A stretch of DNA of 33,506 nucleotides. Origin: Polyangiaceae bacterium (GTDB lineage: Bacteria; Myxococcota_A; Polyangia; Polyangiales; Polyangiaceae). Positions within the stretch are counted from its first letter, which is position 1. Each line of letters begins with the position of its first letter. The notes beneath the pieces are model-generated. The model saw only the letters and a program-made list of their open reading frames with translations. It did no database searches and was not told the origin of the DNA. This document shows, piece by piece, positions 12,849 through 23,082 of this stretch. The position numbers were made by a program, and so were the translations under genes. The stretch spans positions 1-33,506 of the forward strand of contig WQYX01000045.1 of assembly GCA_009781005.1 (NCBI GenBank), in the 5' to 3' direction.

Positions 12849-15313
12849 TTACGTTAGCCACACGATGGTTACGCCGTCGCCGCCTTCGCTCGAAGTGCCG
12901 GCGCGGAAGTAACGCACGTACGGGCTCGACGACAGCTCGCGGCGGACGGCTTCGCGGAGCGCGCCCGTGCCGTGCCCGTGGACGAGAAAGCACACGCTGC
13001 GGCTCTCGCTCATCGAGCGATCGAGAAACGTGATGGCGAGCGAGAGCGCGTCGTCGGTTCGAAGGCCGCGCAGATCGCACGTGTTGTCGCTCGTCTGGAT
13101 AGCCACCGAAAGACCTTTAGGATCCGCGACGTTCGTGTGCTTCTCGGCGGACGCCGGACGCTTGTTGCCCTTGTCTTCGTCGTCTCGAAGGCCGACTTTT
13201 TGCAACTCAGTTGCAGTTACGACGAGCTTCATGGCGCCCACTTGCACGCGCACCTCATGGTTGGGTAAGACGTCGAGCACTTCGGCCTCAGCGCGCACTC
13301 GCGGCACCCACACACGAACGCCCTTTTTGAGCGAGGCGATGTCAATCGGTCCTTGTGTGACAGTTTCGGGTGTCGCGCCAAGAGATAGCGCCGTTGGTTC
13401 GAGATCGCCGCCCACGGCTACGCGCGCAGCAATGCGATCGAGTGATTTCTCGGCGGCCTTCGCGCCCGCGAGATCGAGCTTCTTCTGTCGGAGCTGCGCT
13501 TGCACCTCGCGCAGCTCCTCGCGCGCACGGCGCACGGACATGAGAAGTGCCTCGGCTTCTTTCGAGACCTTTCTGTTCTCTCGGTCGCGCGCTGCGCGAA
13601 GCTCGATCTCGAGTTCGTGCTTTCTCTGATTCGCTTCCTCTTCGCGGCGCACGGCGTTCGTGCGTGCCATCTCGAGGGCCGCACGCTCGTCGTTCAGCTT
13701 TCGCACCACGGTTTCGAAGTGCACGTCCTGCCGCGAGAGAAACTTCTCGGCGCGCTCGATGACGGTGCTTGGCAGGCCGAATTTTCGCGCAACGGCGAGC
13801 GCGCTCGAACTTCCGGGAACGCCCTGCGCGAGACGAAACGTCGGACTCATCTGCCCGAGATCGAACCCCATGCTCGCGTTGTCGAACCGATCGTCGGCGA
13901 GCGCCAAGGCCTTGAGTCCTTCGTAATGCGTCGTGATGATGACGGCGCCGCCGCGCGCCGTGAGCGAGTCGAGCATGCCCGCCGCGAGTGCTTCGCCTTC
14001 GCGAGGATCGGTGCCGCCGGCGAGCTCGTCGAGGAGCACGAGCGCGCCCGGCTGCGTGTCGTCCAGGATGCGGGCGAGGTTTCGTACGTGCGCGCTAAAG
14101 GTCGAGAGGCTCTTGGCGAGACTCTGATCGTCGCCGACATCCGACAGAACGATCTCGAAGATGCCGACGACGGAACCCTCGGCACACGCAACGGGCAGGC
14201 CTGCGCGAACCATGAGCGCGGCGAGGCCCATGCTCTTCAATGCGACGGTCTTGCCTCCGGCGTTGGGGCCGCTGACGACCATCGCGCGACGCGCGGCGAT
14301 GCTGAGATCGCTCGGCACGACCTCGTCGAAGCGGACGGTGCCGCGTTCGGCGACGCTGTCGAGCAAGAGGAGAGGGTGGCGTGCCGAGCGCAGATCGAGG
14401 CGCGCCTCGTCGGTGACCGTGGGGAAGGTGAGCTCGAGATCACGGGCGAGGACGGCGGTGGCGGCGCGAACGTCGGCGCGCGCGAGCGCGTCCGCGGCAC
14501 CGATGACGCTGGGAAGCAGCTCACCGATGCGGCTCGACAAACGCGTGTAAATTGCAATCTCTTCGCGCTCGACGTCAGCCTCGAGCACCTTCAAGCGATT
14601 GCCCATGGGGATGACGGCGCGCGGTTCGACGAAGAGAGTTGCGCCGCTAGCGCTCGTTGCGTGCACGATCCCTGGAAATCGCTCGTGCGCATCGGAGCGT
14701 ACGGGCACGACGTAACGACCTTCGCGCTCGGTCACGAAGCGATCTTGCAAGACGGCTTCGTACTTGTTCATCAAATCGTCGAGACGCGAGAGCATGCGCG
14801 AGCGCGCCGTCTGGTACTCGGCGCGCAGTTCGCGAAGACGCACGCTCGCGCGATCCGACAGGGTGCCGTCCGCGTCGAAGGCGGCGAGGAGTTCGTCGGC
14901 GAGCGCGTCGAGCGTCGGATCGGTCGCGCACGATGCGAAAAGGGCTGCAGCACGCGAACGGCGTGCGCCAAGGAAGCGACGGAGCGTGCGCGCGGCTCCG
15001 AGCGCCTTGGCGAGCTCGCGGATCTCGTGCGGCGCGAGAACGCCGGATGCTGAAACGCGCCCGATCGCCTCCGTCAGATCCTCGAGCGGGCACGTTGGCA
15101 ACGCTTCGCCGTCCGCGAGCAGATCGGCAGCTTGCTTCGCTTCGTCTTGCAGGCGCCCTACTTCGTCGCGCGTCTCTGCAAAAGGAAGATCATGCGCGAG
15201 CGTCTTGCCCATCGCGGAGACGCATCGAGCGCGGAGCGCGTCGAGCAAACGATCCCACTCGAGATCGCTCCTCGTCTTGGCGGGGCAGGGATCGCGTAGC
15301 GTCGCGTCCGTCA

Positions 15314-15314
<1 letters not shown>
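12849..15314 (-). CDS. mutS2: MutS2 family ATPase with Smr domain
   Basis: 821 residues from the ATG at 15312-15314. The MutS-like clamp and lever region (to ~330) leads into the ATPase domain, with Walker A GPNAGGKT at 349-356, Walker B LVLLDE ending near 430 followed by LAGGTDPREGEA, and TTHYEGLKALAL. A long coiled coil (~510-600) is followed by a KOW-like part and a C-terminal Smr domain with DLRG and HGHGTG. MutS2 is not a mismatch-repair protein; it has been linked to suppression of recombination and, in Bacillus, to splitting collided ribosomes. Its start overlaps the upstream activator's stop by one base (TGATG), so the two are co-translated. Length and motifs are normal for the family. 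Confidence 0.95.
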
Positions 15315-17119
<1,805 letters not shown>

Positions 17120-17221
17120 GAGCGAAATCTCGGCCCAAGACGGGTAACGACAGCGGCAAGGATCGCATTAAGTAGCCCCAGCCGCCATGGACAGAGGATC
17201 CCCCACCGTCGACGCCCCTTA

Positions 17222-17364
17222 GAGCGAGTTCGACAGCCGTCGCGAGCGAATCGAGGCTAGGGCGGAGCGCGAGGAGCCCACGAAAGCGTACTTATCGTAC
17301 GTGCGCAGGCACCGCAGCGCCCAACCGACGTATCGATTCGCGCAGCAGGCTGTAGAACACGCTC
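17222..17364. repeat. Family A palindromic repeat, copy 2 (complete, inverted)
   Basis: Inverted with respect to copy 1; by eye it differs from copy 1 by four substitutions and one single-base gap. Terminal arms are at 17222-17238 (GAGCGAGTTCGACAGCC) and 17348-17364, matching at 15 of 17 positions. The right end touches the TGA stop (17367-17365) of the next gene. The element lies 3' of that gene and about 100 bases upstream of the sigma-54 activator start. Confidence 0.85.
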
Positions 17365-18450
17365 TCAGAACGTTCCGAAGCCCGTGAGAACGGCGCCTTG
17401 CGGAATATCGCCAACGGGACCACTGCCCGACATCCCGAGCTGCGATGCATCCAGACGCGGTGGGGGAAGCACGGCGATGTTGAATGGTGGTGTCCAGCTC
17501 GCTTGCCCCGCGTCCTTCAGGTGCCACGTGAGCGCGCCCGCGATCGAAGCGCCTGCGAGGCCACCGAAAGCTGGCCCGAAGAAGCCGCCTTTCGCATCCG
17601 AGTTGCCGAAGAGATACGCGAGAAAGACCACGCTGCCTACGAGTGTGCCGCCCGCATAGCCGGCCCACATGTACTTTTGCGATTCCCACGAAGGCGTGTG
17701 AACGATGCTGATCGCGCCTGCGGCAAGGAGGCCCACGTTGTATCCGACGAGGCCGCCAACGCTCGCGCCGTCTTTCCAATCTTTGCCGCTCGCGGCAATG
17801 CCGAGGAACGAGGCGCTGATCGCGCCCCAAGCGGTCCCACTTGCAATGAAGGTGATGGCGCGCGGATCAGGACGGTAATACTCGCCAAAGGCCCACCCTC
17901 CAATGCCGCCTGCCGTGGCTAAGACCCACGTCAACGTCGTCTGGGTCTTGAACGACCAGTCCTTGTCGTCGGCGTGCGCGTACTGAAATTGCGTGGCCGC
18001 AATGCCGAGTCCTTCGACAGCACCGAGCATGAGGCCCGCCGAGATGGATGAGGGCACCCCGCGGTGAAGCGGGCCAGCACGAAAGTCCCAGAAATAAGCC
18101 CCGATGGGCGCGGCGGCACCGAGGATGATCGGCATGACGACCGCAGGGCCCGGGTTTTTGATCGTAAAGAGTGAGTCGAGCCAGATGCCCGTACCAACGC
18201 CGTAGATCGTGCTCGTGACGTAGAGCGCGCCCATCTCACCTTGGGAACGGATACCGTCTTGCGGACGCACATAGGCTTGCGGAGGTGAGTAGCTCTGTGG
18301 AGGTGGATAGCTTTGCGGCGGTGGGTAGCTTTGTGGAAGCGGATAGCTTTGTGGAGGGTAGGGCTGCTGCGCATTCGCGCGCTCGGAGATCAGCATGGCG
18401 GACGCCGCTATGGCCAGCGCGCCTGCACGACGATTAAGGTGATTGCTCAT
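17365..18450 (-). CDS. Exported glycine-rich multi-helix protein with Pro-Gln-Ser-Tyr repeats
   Basis: I chose the ATG at 18448-18450 (GAGGA ribosome site four bases upstream on the minus strand); ATG at 18451-18453 is also possible. A signal peptide (MSNHLNRRAGALAIAASAM..ANA) is followed by Q and five repeats of about six residues (PPQSYP) encoded by an 18-bp tandem repeat. The rest is Gly/Ala-rich with many hydrophobic stretches (VVMPIILGAAAPIGAYFW, GGWAFGEYYRP, VGGLVGYNVGLLAAGAISI, GSVVFLAYLFG), suggesting an envelope protein with several membrane helices. I do not recognise the family. Its start is back to back with that of the lipoprotein gene at 18452. Confidence 0.75.
   Translation of the reverse strand: MSNHLNRRAGALAIAASAMLISERANAQQPYPPQSYPLPQSYPPPQSYPPPQSYSPPQAYVRPQDGIRSQGEMGALYVTSTIYGVGTGIWLDSLFTIKNPGPAVVMPIILGAAAPIGAYFWDFRAGPLHRGVPSSISAGLMLGAVEGLGIAATQFQYAHADDKDWSFKTQTTLTWVLATAGGIGGWAFGEYYRPDPRAITFIASGTAWGAISASFLGIAASGKDWKDGASVGGLVGYNVGLLAAGAISIVHTPSWESQKYMWAGYAGGTLVGSVVFLAYLFGNSDAKGGFFGPAFGGLAGASIAGALTWHLKDAGQASWTPPFNIAVLPPPRLDASQLGMSGSGPVGDIPQGAVLTGFGTF
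18271..18360 (-). repeat. Five-unit 18-bp tandem repeat inside a surface-protein gene
   Basis: Five 18-bp units (18271-18288, 18289-18306, 18307-18324, 18325-18342, 18343-18360), each close to GTAGCTTTGTGGAGGTGG on the plus strand. They encode Pro/Gln/Ser/Tyr hexapeptides just after the signal peptide. The period is a multiple of three, so copy-number change would keep the frame. Confidence 0.75.
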
Positions 18451-18451
18451 C

Positions 18452-19507
18452 ATGTCCTCGCGATACTACCCGTCACCGCTGCAGCTCGCATTCGCCATCG
18501 TTTGCGTCGCACTCGCTTCCGCGGTCGTCGGTTGCGGTCCGAAGGAGTGCGTGTTTCGCGGCACGCTCAACGATCCGGCGAATCGATCCATGCGTCAGGC
18601 GTTGCTCCGGCAGGGCATGGGCGACTTCTGCAAGCAAATGCTCGAACGAAACGCTCCTCTGCGCCTCTCGCCGGACTCACCCATCATCGGGCGCTTTTAC
18701 CCCACGCACTGCGTTGCCCCGGAGTCCGAGGATCTCTTCGTCCGCTTCGACGGCTTCGGCTACGCGTACACGAACGTCACGAAGAAGATGACGTTCAACA
18801 TGTCGGCGACCGTGCATTACCGGTACGACTTCCTTCTCACGGAAGGTGATCGATGTGACGTCTACGCGTACTTCCGACCAAACCGAATCGAGGCGAGCGA
18901 CTTTCGCACCCATGTCATCGAGGCTCCTGCAGCGTCCCTGCTAAACGGGCTCACGTCCATGGGCGACACGTTTGGCAACCAATTGGTTGCATCCAAACTG
19001 CGCGGCGGTTTCACCGTTATCCGCACCACGGCAACGAACACGAACGAGTTCGGCCTCGGCATCGTGCCCATCGGCCAGAAGTCCTTTCATCCGTATCAGG
19101 TCCACGGCAAAGATCGCGTGACGTACGAGAACGAGCGCGTCGAGGTACATCAGAACGAGCGCGACTTCGTCGGACCCATCGTCGTGGATTCTGGTCGCGC
19201 GCTCTTCGTGACCGCGTCGCTCGATGGCGCACCGGCCGCCCGCGTCATGATTATGCGCAAAGCCGAGGCTGAGGCTTCGCTCAACCTCTACTACGCTTCC
19301 CCGCAAGCTGGCCCGCTTGCCGCATCCCCGCTCACGAGCGACATCCTGCAAGCAGGCGTTCCGTTCATGCGCGCGATTTCCGTCCCGCCCGGGATGTACT
19401 ACGTCGTCTTCGACAATTCGCTGGGGCAAGTTTCGCCCCCAGCGGGCGTCCTCGATGATCGCGCGGCGGTCATCAATTACCTCATTCAGATCGGCGATGG
19501 CTCGTGA
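18452..19507 (+). CDS. Lipoprotein of unknown function upstream of lepB
   Basis: 351 residues from the ATG at 18452-18454, with AAGGTG about ten bases upstream (inside the divergent gene). The lipobox is SAVVGC (Cys28). The mature protein is mixed alpha/beta with segments such as RFDGFGYAYTNVTKKMTFNMSA and VRVMIM-like strands, and ends in PPGMYYVVFDNSLGQVSPP, a C-terminal hairpin. No catalytic motif is seen and no family is recognised. Its stop overlaps the lepB start by four bases (GTGA), so it is co-expressed with the signal peptidase. Its promoter must lie within the divergent gene's 5' end or overlap it, because no intergenic space exists. Confidence 0.75.
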   Translation: MSSRYYPSPLQLAFAIVCVALASAVVGCGPKECVFRGTLNDPANRSMRQALLRQGMGDFCKQMLERNAPLRLSPDSPIIGRFYPTHCVAPESEDLFVRFDGFGYAYTNVTKKMTFNMSATVHYRYDFLLTEGDRCDVYAYFRPNRIEASDFRTHVIEAPAASLLNGLTSMGDTFGNQLVASKLRGGFTVIRTTATNTNEFGLGIVPIGQKSFHPYQVHGKDRVTYENERVEVHQNERDFVGPIVVDSGRALFVTASLDGAPAARVMIMRKAEAEASLNLYYASPQAGPLAASPLTSDILQAGVPFMRAISVPPGMYYVVFDNSLGQVSPPAGVLDDRAAVINYLIQIGDGS

Positions 19508-20967
19508 GCAAGGAAGAAACGGGTAGTACGGAGAACGCGCAAAAGGCGCCGTTCGTAGACAGCGGTGTCGCCGATGCACGCGAGGTTGGGCATGCGCCCC
19601 GGCCGCGTCTGAAAGCTCACGTCGGCAGAGGCAGCGAGGAAGACCGAAAACCGAAGAGCATTCTTCGGGCGATTTATTGGGTGCTCTGGTTTCTGATTCT
19701 GCCTTTCGTGCTTGCGTGCGTGCTCGTCTGGGCACTGACACCGCCGAGCGGCGTCGAGCACGGCGGCATCGTCGGATGGATGCAAGGCTGGGTTCGCGAG
19801 CAACCGGTCCCCATGGGCATCATCTCGTTCACGCTCTTCGAGATGGCGCTCTGGGCCGTGCGCCACCGTCTGCCGCTCAGCTTCCACGCGAATCCGCCGC
19901 TTCGTGCAGATCTGCCGCGCAGCGTGCGCCGGCCGTTCGAGAGCGCGCGTGCGTTGCTCGAGGAGGCCGATGCGATTCTCGAGAAGCATCGCGATGCCAT
20001 CGTTCGCGATTTCCCTTTGCGCGAGCGTGACAAACTGCGCGCCGATCTCGACGCACTCGCGCGAGCCATGGAGGCGGAGCCCTTTGATGAGGACGCCTTC
20101 GTCGACGCGCTCGTTGCTGCGGAAGGCGAGGTCGACGTGCGTCTCGGTCGCTTCCGCAAGAGCGAGGTTCGCGAATACGCCGAGTCGATCTTCATCGCGA
20201 TCGCGGTCGCGCTGGCGCTTCGTGCGTTCGTCGTCGAGGCCTTCAAGATCCCGAGCGGCTCGATGATTCCGACCTTGCAGGTGGGCGATCACATCTTCGT
20301 GAACAAGTTCACCTACGGCTTGGCGATCCCGTGGACGCACGAGCGCCTCTGGTCGCGCATGCCGCCCGAGCGCGGTGACGTGATCGTCTTTGCGTACCCG
20401 GAGCACCCGGAACAGGACTTCATCAAACGCGTCATCGCGGTCCCCGGCGACAAGCTCGAGGCGCGCGGCGGTCATCCCGTCATCAATGGCTGGGAAGTTC
20501 CGAGCTGCAACGCCGGCACGTATTCGTACTTCGAGTCGCAGGACGGCATGCGCCACGAAGGCACGCTCTTCGTCGAGTTCCTCGAGGACGAGGCGTACCT
20601 CACGCTCTACGATCACTCCCCGAGCAGCAGCGACTACCAAGGTCCGTTCTACGTGAAGCCCGGCGAGGTTTACGTCATGGGCGACAACCGAAACAACAGC
20701 CATGACTCGCGCATGTGGTGGGGCGGGCAGGGTGGCGGCGTGCCGTTCGACAACATCAGAGGTCGCGCGCTCTTCGTCTGGCTCAGCGTGGGCAGTCAGT
20801 TTGATTGGTCGCGCATCTTCGCGCCGGTCATGGGTCGCCCGCCGGCGCACGGGCCTTTCGGTGCCATGCCGGACGCGATGCACGCGGCGGAGCCCGCCAT
20901 CGAGCAATGCCTGCGCAATCGACCGCCGCTCGATCGAACGCGTCCAGCAGGGCAGCGCGCGCCATGA
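19504..20967 (+). CDS. lepB: Signal peptidase I with long N-terminal extension
   Basis: Type I signal peptidase removes signal peptides from exported proteins at the outer face of the inner membrane. Catalytic Ser253 is in PSGSMIPTL and Lys308 in DFIKRVIAVPGD; the conserved GDNRNNSHDSR box is at ~393-403. The usual membrane anchor is at ~228-247 (IFIAIAVALALRAFVVEAF). At 487 residues it is longer than most family members: residues 1-225 form an extra part with two hydrophobic segments (YWVLWFLILPFVLACVLVW, IISFTLFEMALWAV) and a helical, acidic linker. The GTG start at 19504 overlaps the upstream stop. The C-terminal ~40 residues (AMPDAMHAAEPAIEQ) are an unusual tail. Confidence 0.95.
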   Translation: MSKEETGSTENAQKAPFVDSGVADAREVGHAPRPRLKAHVGRGSEEDRKPKSILRAIYWVLWFLILPFVLACVLVWALTPPSGVEHGGIVGWMQGWVREQPVPMGIISFTLFEMALWAVRHRLPLSFHANPPLRADLPRSVRRPFESARALLEEADAILEKHRDAIVRDFPLRERDKLRADLDALARAMEAEPFDEDAFVDALVAAEGEVDVRLGRFRKSEVREYAESIFIAIAVALALRAFVVEAFKIPSGSMIPTLQVGDHIFVNKFTYGLAIPWTHERLWSRMPPERGDVIVFAYPEHPEQDFIKRVIAVPGDKLEARGGHPVINGWEVPSCNAGTYSYFESQDGMRHEGTLFVEFLEDEAYLTLYDHSPSSSDYQGPFYVKPGEVYVMGDNRNNSHDSRMWWGGQGGGVPFDNIRGRALFVWLSVGSQFDWSRIFAPVMGRPPAHGPFGAMPDAMHAAEPAIEQCLRNRPPLDRTRPAGQRAP

Positions 20968-21200
20968 TCAAGGCATGTCTGCAAAGCGTCGTGAGCGCGG
21001 TACTTGCCATGGCGTTGCTCGGCGCGTGCGCGTCGGTCAACAGGGCCGTGCATGACGATCCCATGCGATGCGAGCGCGATCCGAAATGCGAGAAGAAACG
21101 CAGTGAGGTCGTGGACTGCTCGCAGCAGTGCAACGACGATCCGGCGTGCATGGATCGCTGCGAGACGATCCAGGTGCCCAATTCAGGCCTCGGACATTGA
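20964..21200 (+). CDS. Small Cys-rich lipoprotein coupled to lepB
   Basis: 78 residues. The ATG at 20964-20966 overlaps the lepB stop (ATGA). The signal peptide ends in LLGAC (Cys22). The mature part has six more Cys: C36, C41, C52, C56, C62 and C66, with CX3C pairs CSQQC and CMDRC, suggesting two or three disulfides or a metal site. It is probably anchored in the outer or inner membrane, and its coupling to the signal peptidase suggests an envelope role. I do not recognise the family. Its TGA (21198-21200) is the first part of the family B repeat. Confidence 0.72.
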   Translation: MIKACLQSVVSAVLAMALLGACASVNRAVHDDPMRCERDPKCEKKRSEVVDCSQQCNDDPACMDRCETIQVPNSGLGH

Positions 21201-21320
21201 CCGCTTTCAAGTTGACGCGAGGTCGAGGCGGGGCCGAGCAGCGGACCGGAACAGCCTTGAAGGCTTTGAGGACCGCAGCGCAGGCCCCAACGATGAGATC
21301 GCGTCAAATCGAAAGCGGTC
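21199..21320. repeat. Family B palindromic element (complete)
   Basis: The 22-bp ends at 21199-21220 (starting GACCGCTTTC) and 21299-21320 match as an inverted repeat at 20 of 22 positions. Inside are nested complementary blocks: GGGGCC near 21230 with GGCCCC near 21282, GCGGACC near 21241 with GGACCGC near 21270, and AGCCTT-g-AAGGCT at the centre (about 21252-21264). The whole 122 bases can thus fold into one long stem. It lies exactly between two convergent genes, and its two ends contain part of both stop codons. Confidence 0.85.
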
Positions 21321-22468
21321 TAAAAGGCGCCGTCGATCATCAAACCGTTCATGCCGGCGCCGACCGCGGGGATCACGCGGGGATGCGTGGCCGTTGTTGA
21401 TGGCGGCGTCGCGCTGCTCGAGTTGTCGCCCGTGAGAAGAAAGTAGAGACCTGCACCCACGCCAACGACACCGAGTGCGCCGGTGACGATCGCGATGGCC
21501 GACGCCTGCTTCGAGCGATTGTCAATCGTGCATAACTCGGGAAGGCCGCCGCCTGACTGGCGGCACCACGGCTTGAGGTCCTGGGTATCTGTGGGATTGT
21601 TCGCGAAGTGCGTAGCGACAGCGTCCTTTCCGCGATTCTGCAACGTCCCGTAGAAGAGCGCTTGCTGAACGGCGACGGCGCCAAGGACGACGCCAGCGCC
21701 AAGAGCAACGCCGCCAATCACCTTGCGCGACACGAGCGGCGGTGGGGGCGGCCCAGCACGCACCAGCGCGATCTCGACGGGGGTCTCTTTGCCCGCGGTG
21801 ACGAGCACGTTGCGCTTCGTCGTCACGAAACCGGGAGCGATGATCTCGATCGAGTGGCTGCCATCTGCGAGAACGGCGGTCGCCGTGCCGCCTTTCATCG
21901 GGACGCGTACGTCGCCGTCCAGGACGATCTCGCCGTCGGCCTGCCCGGCATGCACGACGACCGTGCCCACAGCGGAGGCACCCAGGCGCTCGATGATGCT
22001 CGCTGCAATTTTGCGCAGCGTGTCGTCGTTGGAGTCTCTGAGGTTGTCGGTGTAGGTCTCCTTGATGATCGTCTCCGGCTTGTTCTTCTGAAAGAAATGA
22101 ATTTGCGCCGTGACCTGCCCGGGCAAAGGGCCCTTGCCAACGACGCCCCAGATGTAGCGATCCGCTTTGACGTGTTCGGCAATTCTCTGCTGGCATTCTG
22201 GCGGTGGATTCGGCGGGCAATTCAATGCGGCGGTAAGCATGCCGAGCGACTGCGTCGTTTCGAGAAGTGACCATCCGGCAGCGGTGCGGATGCGTGATCG
22301 CAGTGCGCCAGAGAGCGCGTCGGCTTGCTCCGCGGCGTTTTGCGAGTCAAACACGAGGACGGCCACGGGCACCGTGTGCGGCGCCGGCTGTTCCGCAAAA
22401 GCTTGGCGCGGCAGACCGAGCGTGGCGAACAGAGTGACGAGCACGAACGCAAGCCAGAACCGAAACAT
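21320..22468 (-). CDS. PEGA-domain exported protein
   Basis: 382 residues with a signal peptide (MFRFWLAFVLVTLFATLGL..AFA). Residues ~30-150 (VAVLVFDSQNAAEQADALSGAL, IWGVVGKGPLPGQ) resemble the surface-protein module that binds and sums signals in myxobacterial lipoprotein regulators. A PEGA domain follows at ~165-238 (GEIVLDGDVRVPMKGGTATAV, HSIEIIAPGFVTTKRNVLV), usually a surface beta-sandwich. Two transmembrane helices (KVIGGVALGAGVVLGAVAV and SAIAIVTGALGVVGVGAGLYF) come near the end. PEGA proteins of this plan are numerous in myxobacteria. Its TAG stop is shared with the family B element; its promoter lies back to back with that of rsmD. Confidence 0.85.
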   Translation of the reverse strand: MFRFWLAFVLVTLFATLGLPRQAFAEQPAPHTVPVAVLVFDSQNAAEQADALSGALRSRIRTAAGWSLLETTQSLGMLTAALNCPPNPPPECQQRIAEHVKADRYIWGVVGKGPLPGQVTAQIHFFQKNKPETIIKETYTDNLRDSNDDTLRKIAASIIERLGASAVGTVVVHAGQADGEIVLDGDVRVPMKGGTATAVLADGSHSIEIIAPGFVTTKRNVLVTAGKETPVEIALVRAGPPPPPLVSRKVIGGVALGAGVVLGAVAVQQALFYGTLQNRGKDAVATHFANNPTDTQDLKPWCRQSGGGLPELCTIDNRSKQASAIAIVTGALGVVGVGAGLYFLLTGDNSSSATPPSTTATHPRVIPAVGAGMNGLMIDGAF

Positions 22469-22475
22469 CGGCGTC

Positions 22476-22505
22476 AGCGTATCCTGGTTTCGCCTGCTGG
22501 ATCAA
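22476..22505 (-). promoter_or_regulatory. Candidate promoter of the PEGA-protein gene
   Basis: On the minus strand, TTGATC (plus 22500-22505), an 18-base spacer and TACGCT (plus 22476-22481), only seven bases before the ATG at 22466-22468, which suggests a leaderless or near-leaderless transcript. On the plus strand TAGCCT at 22512-22517, seven bases before the GTG of rsmD, is the matching candidate -10 box of the divergent operon; its -35 is weak. Confidence 0.45.
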
Positions 22506-22524
22506 AGGGGCTAGCCTGGATCTC

Positions 22525-23082
22525 GTGCGTATCACCGGCGGAACTTGGCGTTCCCGGCCTATCAAGACTCCGAAGGGGACGGCCACTCGGCCGACGTCGG
22601 ACCGCGTGCGAGAGGCTCTTTTTTCGATCCTCCAGGCAAGAGGTTGCCTCGGCGAAGGCAAGCGCATCCTCGATCTTTACGCTGGAAGCGGAGCATTGGC
22701 CTTCGAGGCTCTATCGCGCGGAGCTTCGTCGGCGGTCGTGGTTGAGCAGGCTCGCGATCCCGTCACCGTCATCCGAGAGAACGCGCACGCGTTTGGAGCA
22801 AGCGAGCGGGTGACGATCGTGCCCTTTCGCGTGGAGCAGGCATTTGCGCGCCTGATGGGACCCTTCGACGTGGTGTTCGCGGATCCCCCCTACGCGCATG
22901 TCTCAAAGGATGCGTTCGGCGCCGTTCTCGGGCGGATCGCCGCGCTCGTTGCGCCGTCGGGAATGTTCGTCCTCGAGCACGCGTCGGAGGATGACGCTCC
23001 CGCCGTTGCCGCGCTCACGTTGGAGAGCAGCCGGCACTACGGTGATACGATGCTTTCTTTCTATTGCCACGACGACCGATGA
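22525..23082 (+). CDS. rsmD: 16S rRNA (guanine-966-N2)-methyltransferase
   Basis: 185 residues from a GTG start. The N-terminus MRITGGTWRSRPIKTPKGTATRP-type sequence and RPTSDRVREALFSIL are hallmark RsmD features. SAM-binding motif I is DLYAGSGALAFEALSRG (~50-66) and the catalytic DPPY is at 120-123. RsmD methylates G966 of 16S rRNA in the small subunit. Its TGA overlaps the truA ATG by four bases (ATGA), so the two RNA-modification genes are coupled. Length is typical. Confidence 0.95.
   Translation: MRITGGTWRSRPIKTPKGTATRPTSDRVREALFSILQARGCLGEGKRILDLYAGSGALAFEALSRGASSAVVVEQARDPVTVIRENAHAFGASERVTIVPFRVEQAFARLMGPFDVVFADPPYAHVSKDAFGAVLGRIAALVAPSGMFVLEHASEDDAPAVAALTLESSRHYGDTMLSFYCHDDR

Noticed and set aside
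13500-15053. Long plus-strand open frame (about 517 codons) opposite mutS2
   Set aside because: It is antisense to a clear MutS2 gene with intact motifs. High GC content leaves long open frames on the opposite strand, and its product has no domain character.
19486-20907. Minus-strand frame of about 473 codons opposite lepB
   Set aside because: A shadow of the signal peptidase, whose catalytic Ser and Lys motifs are intact on the plus strand.
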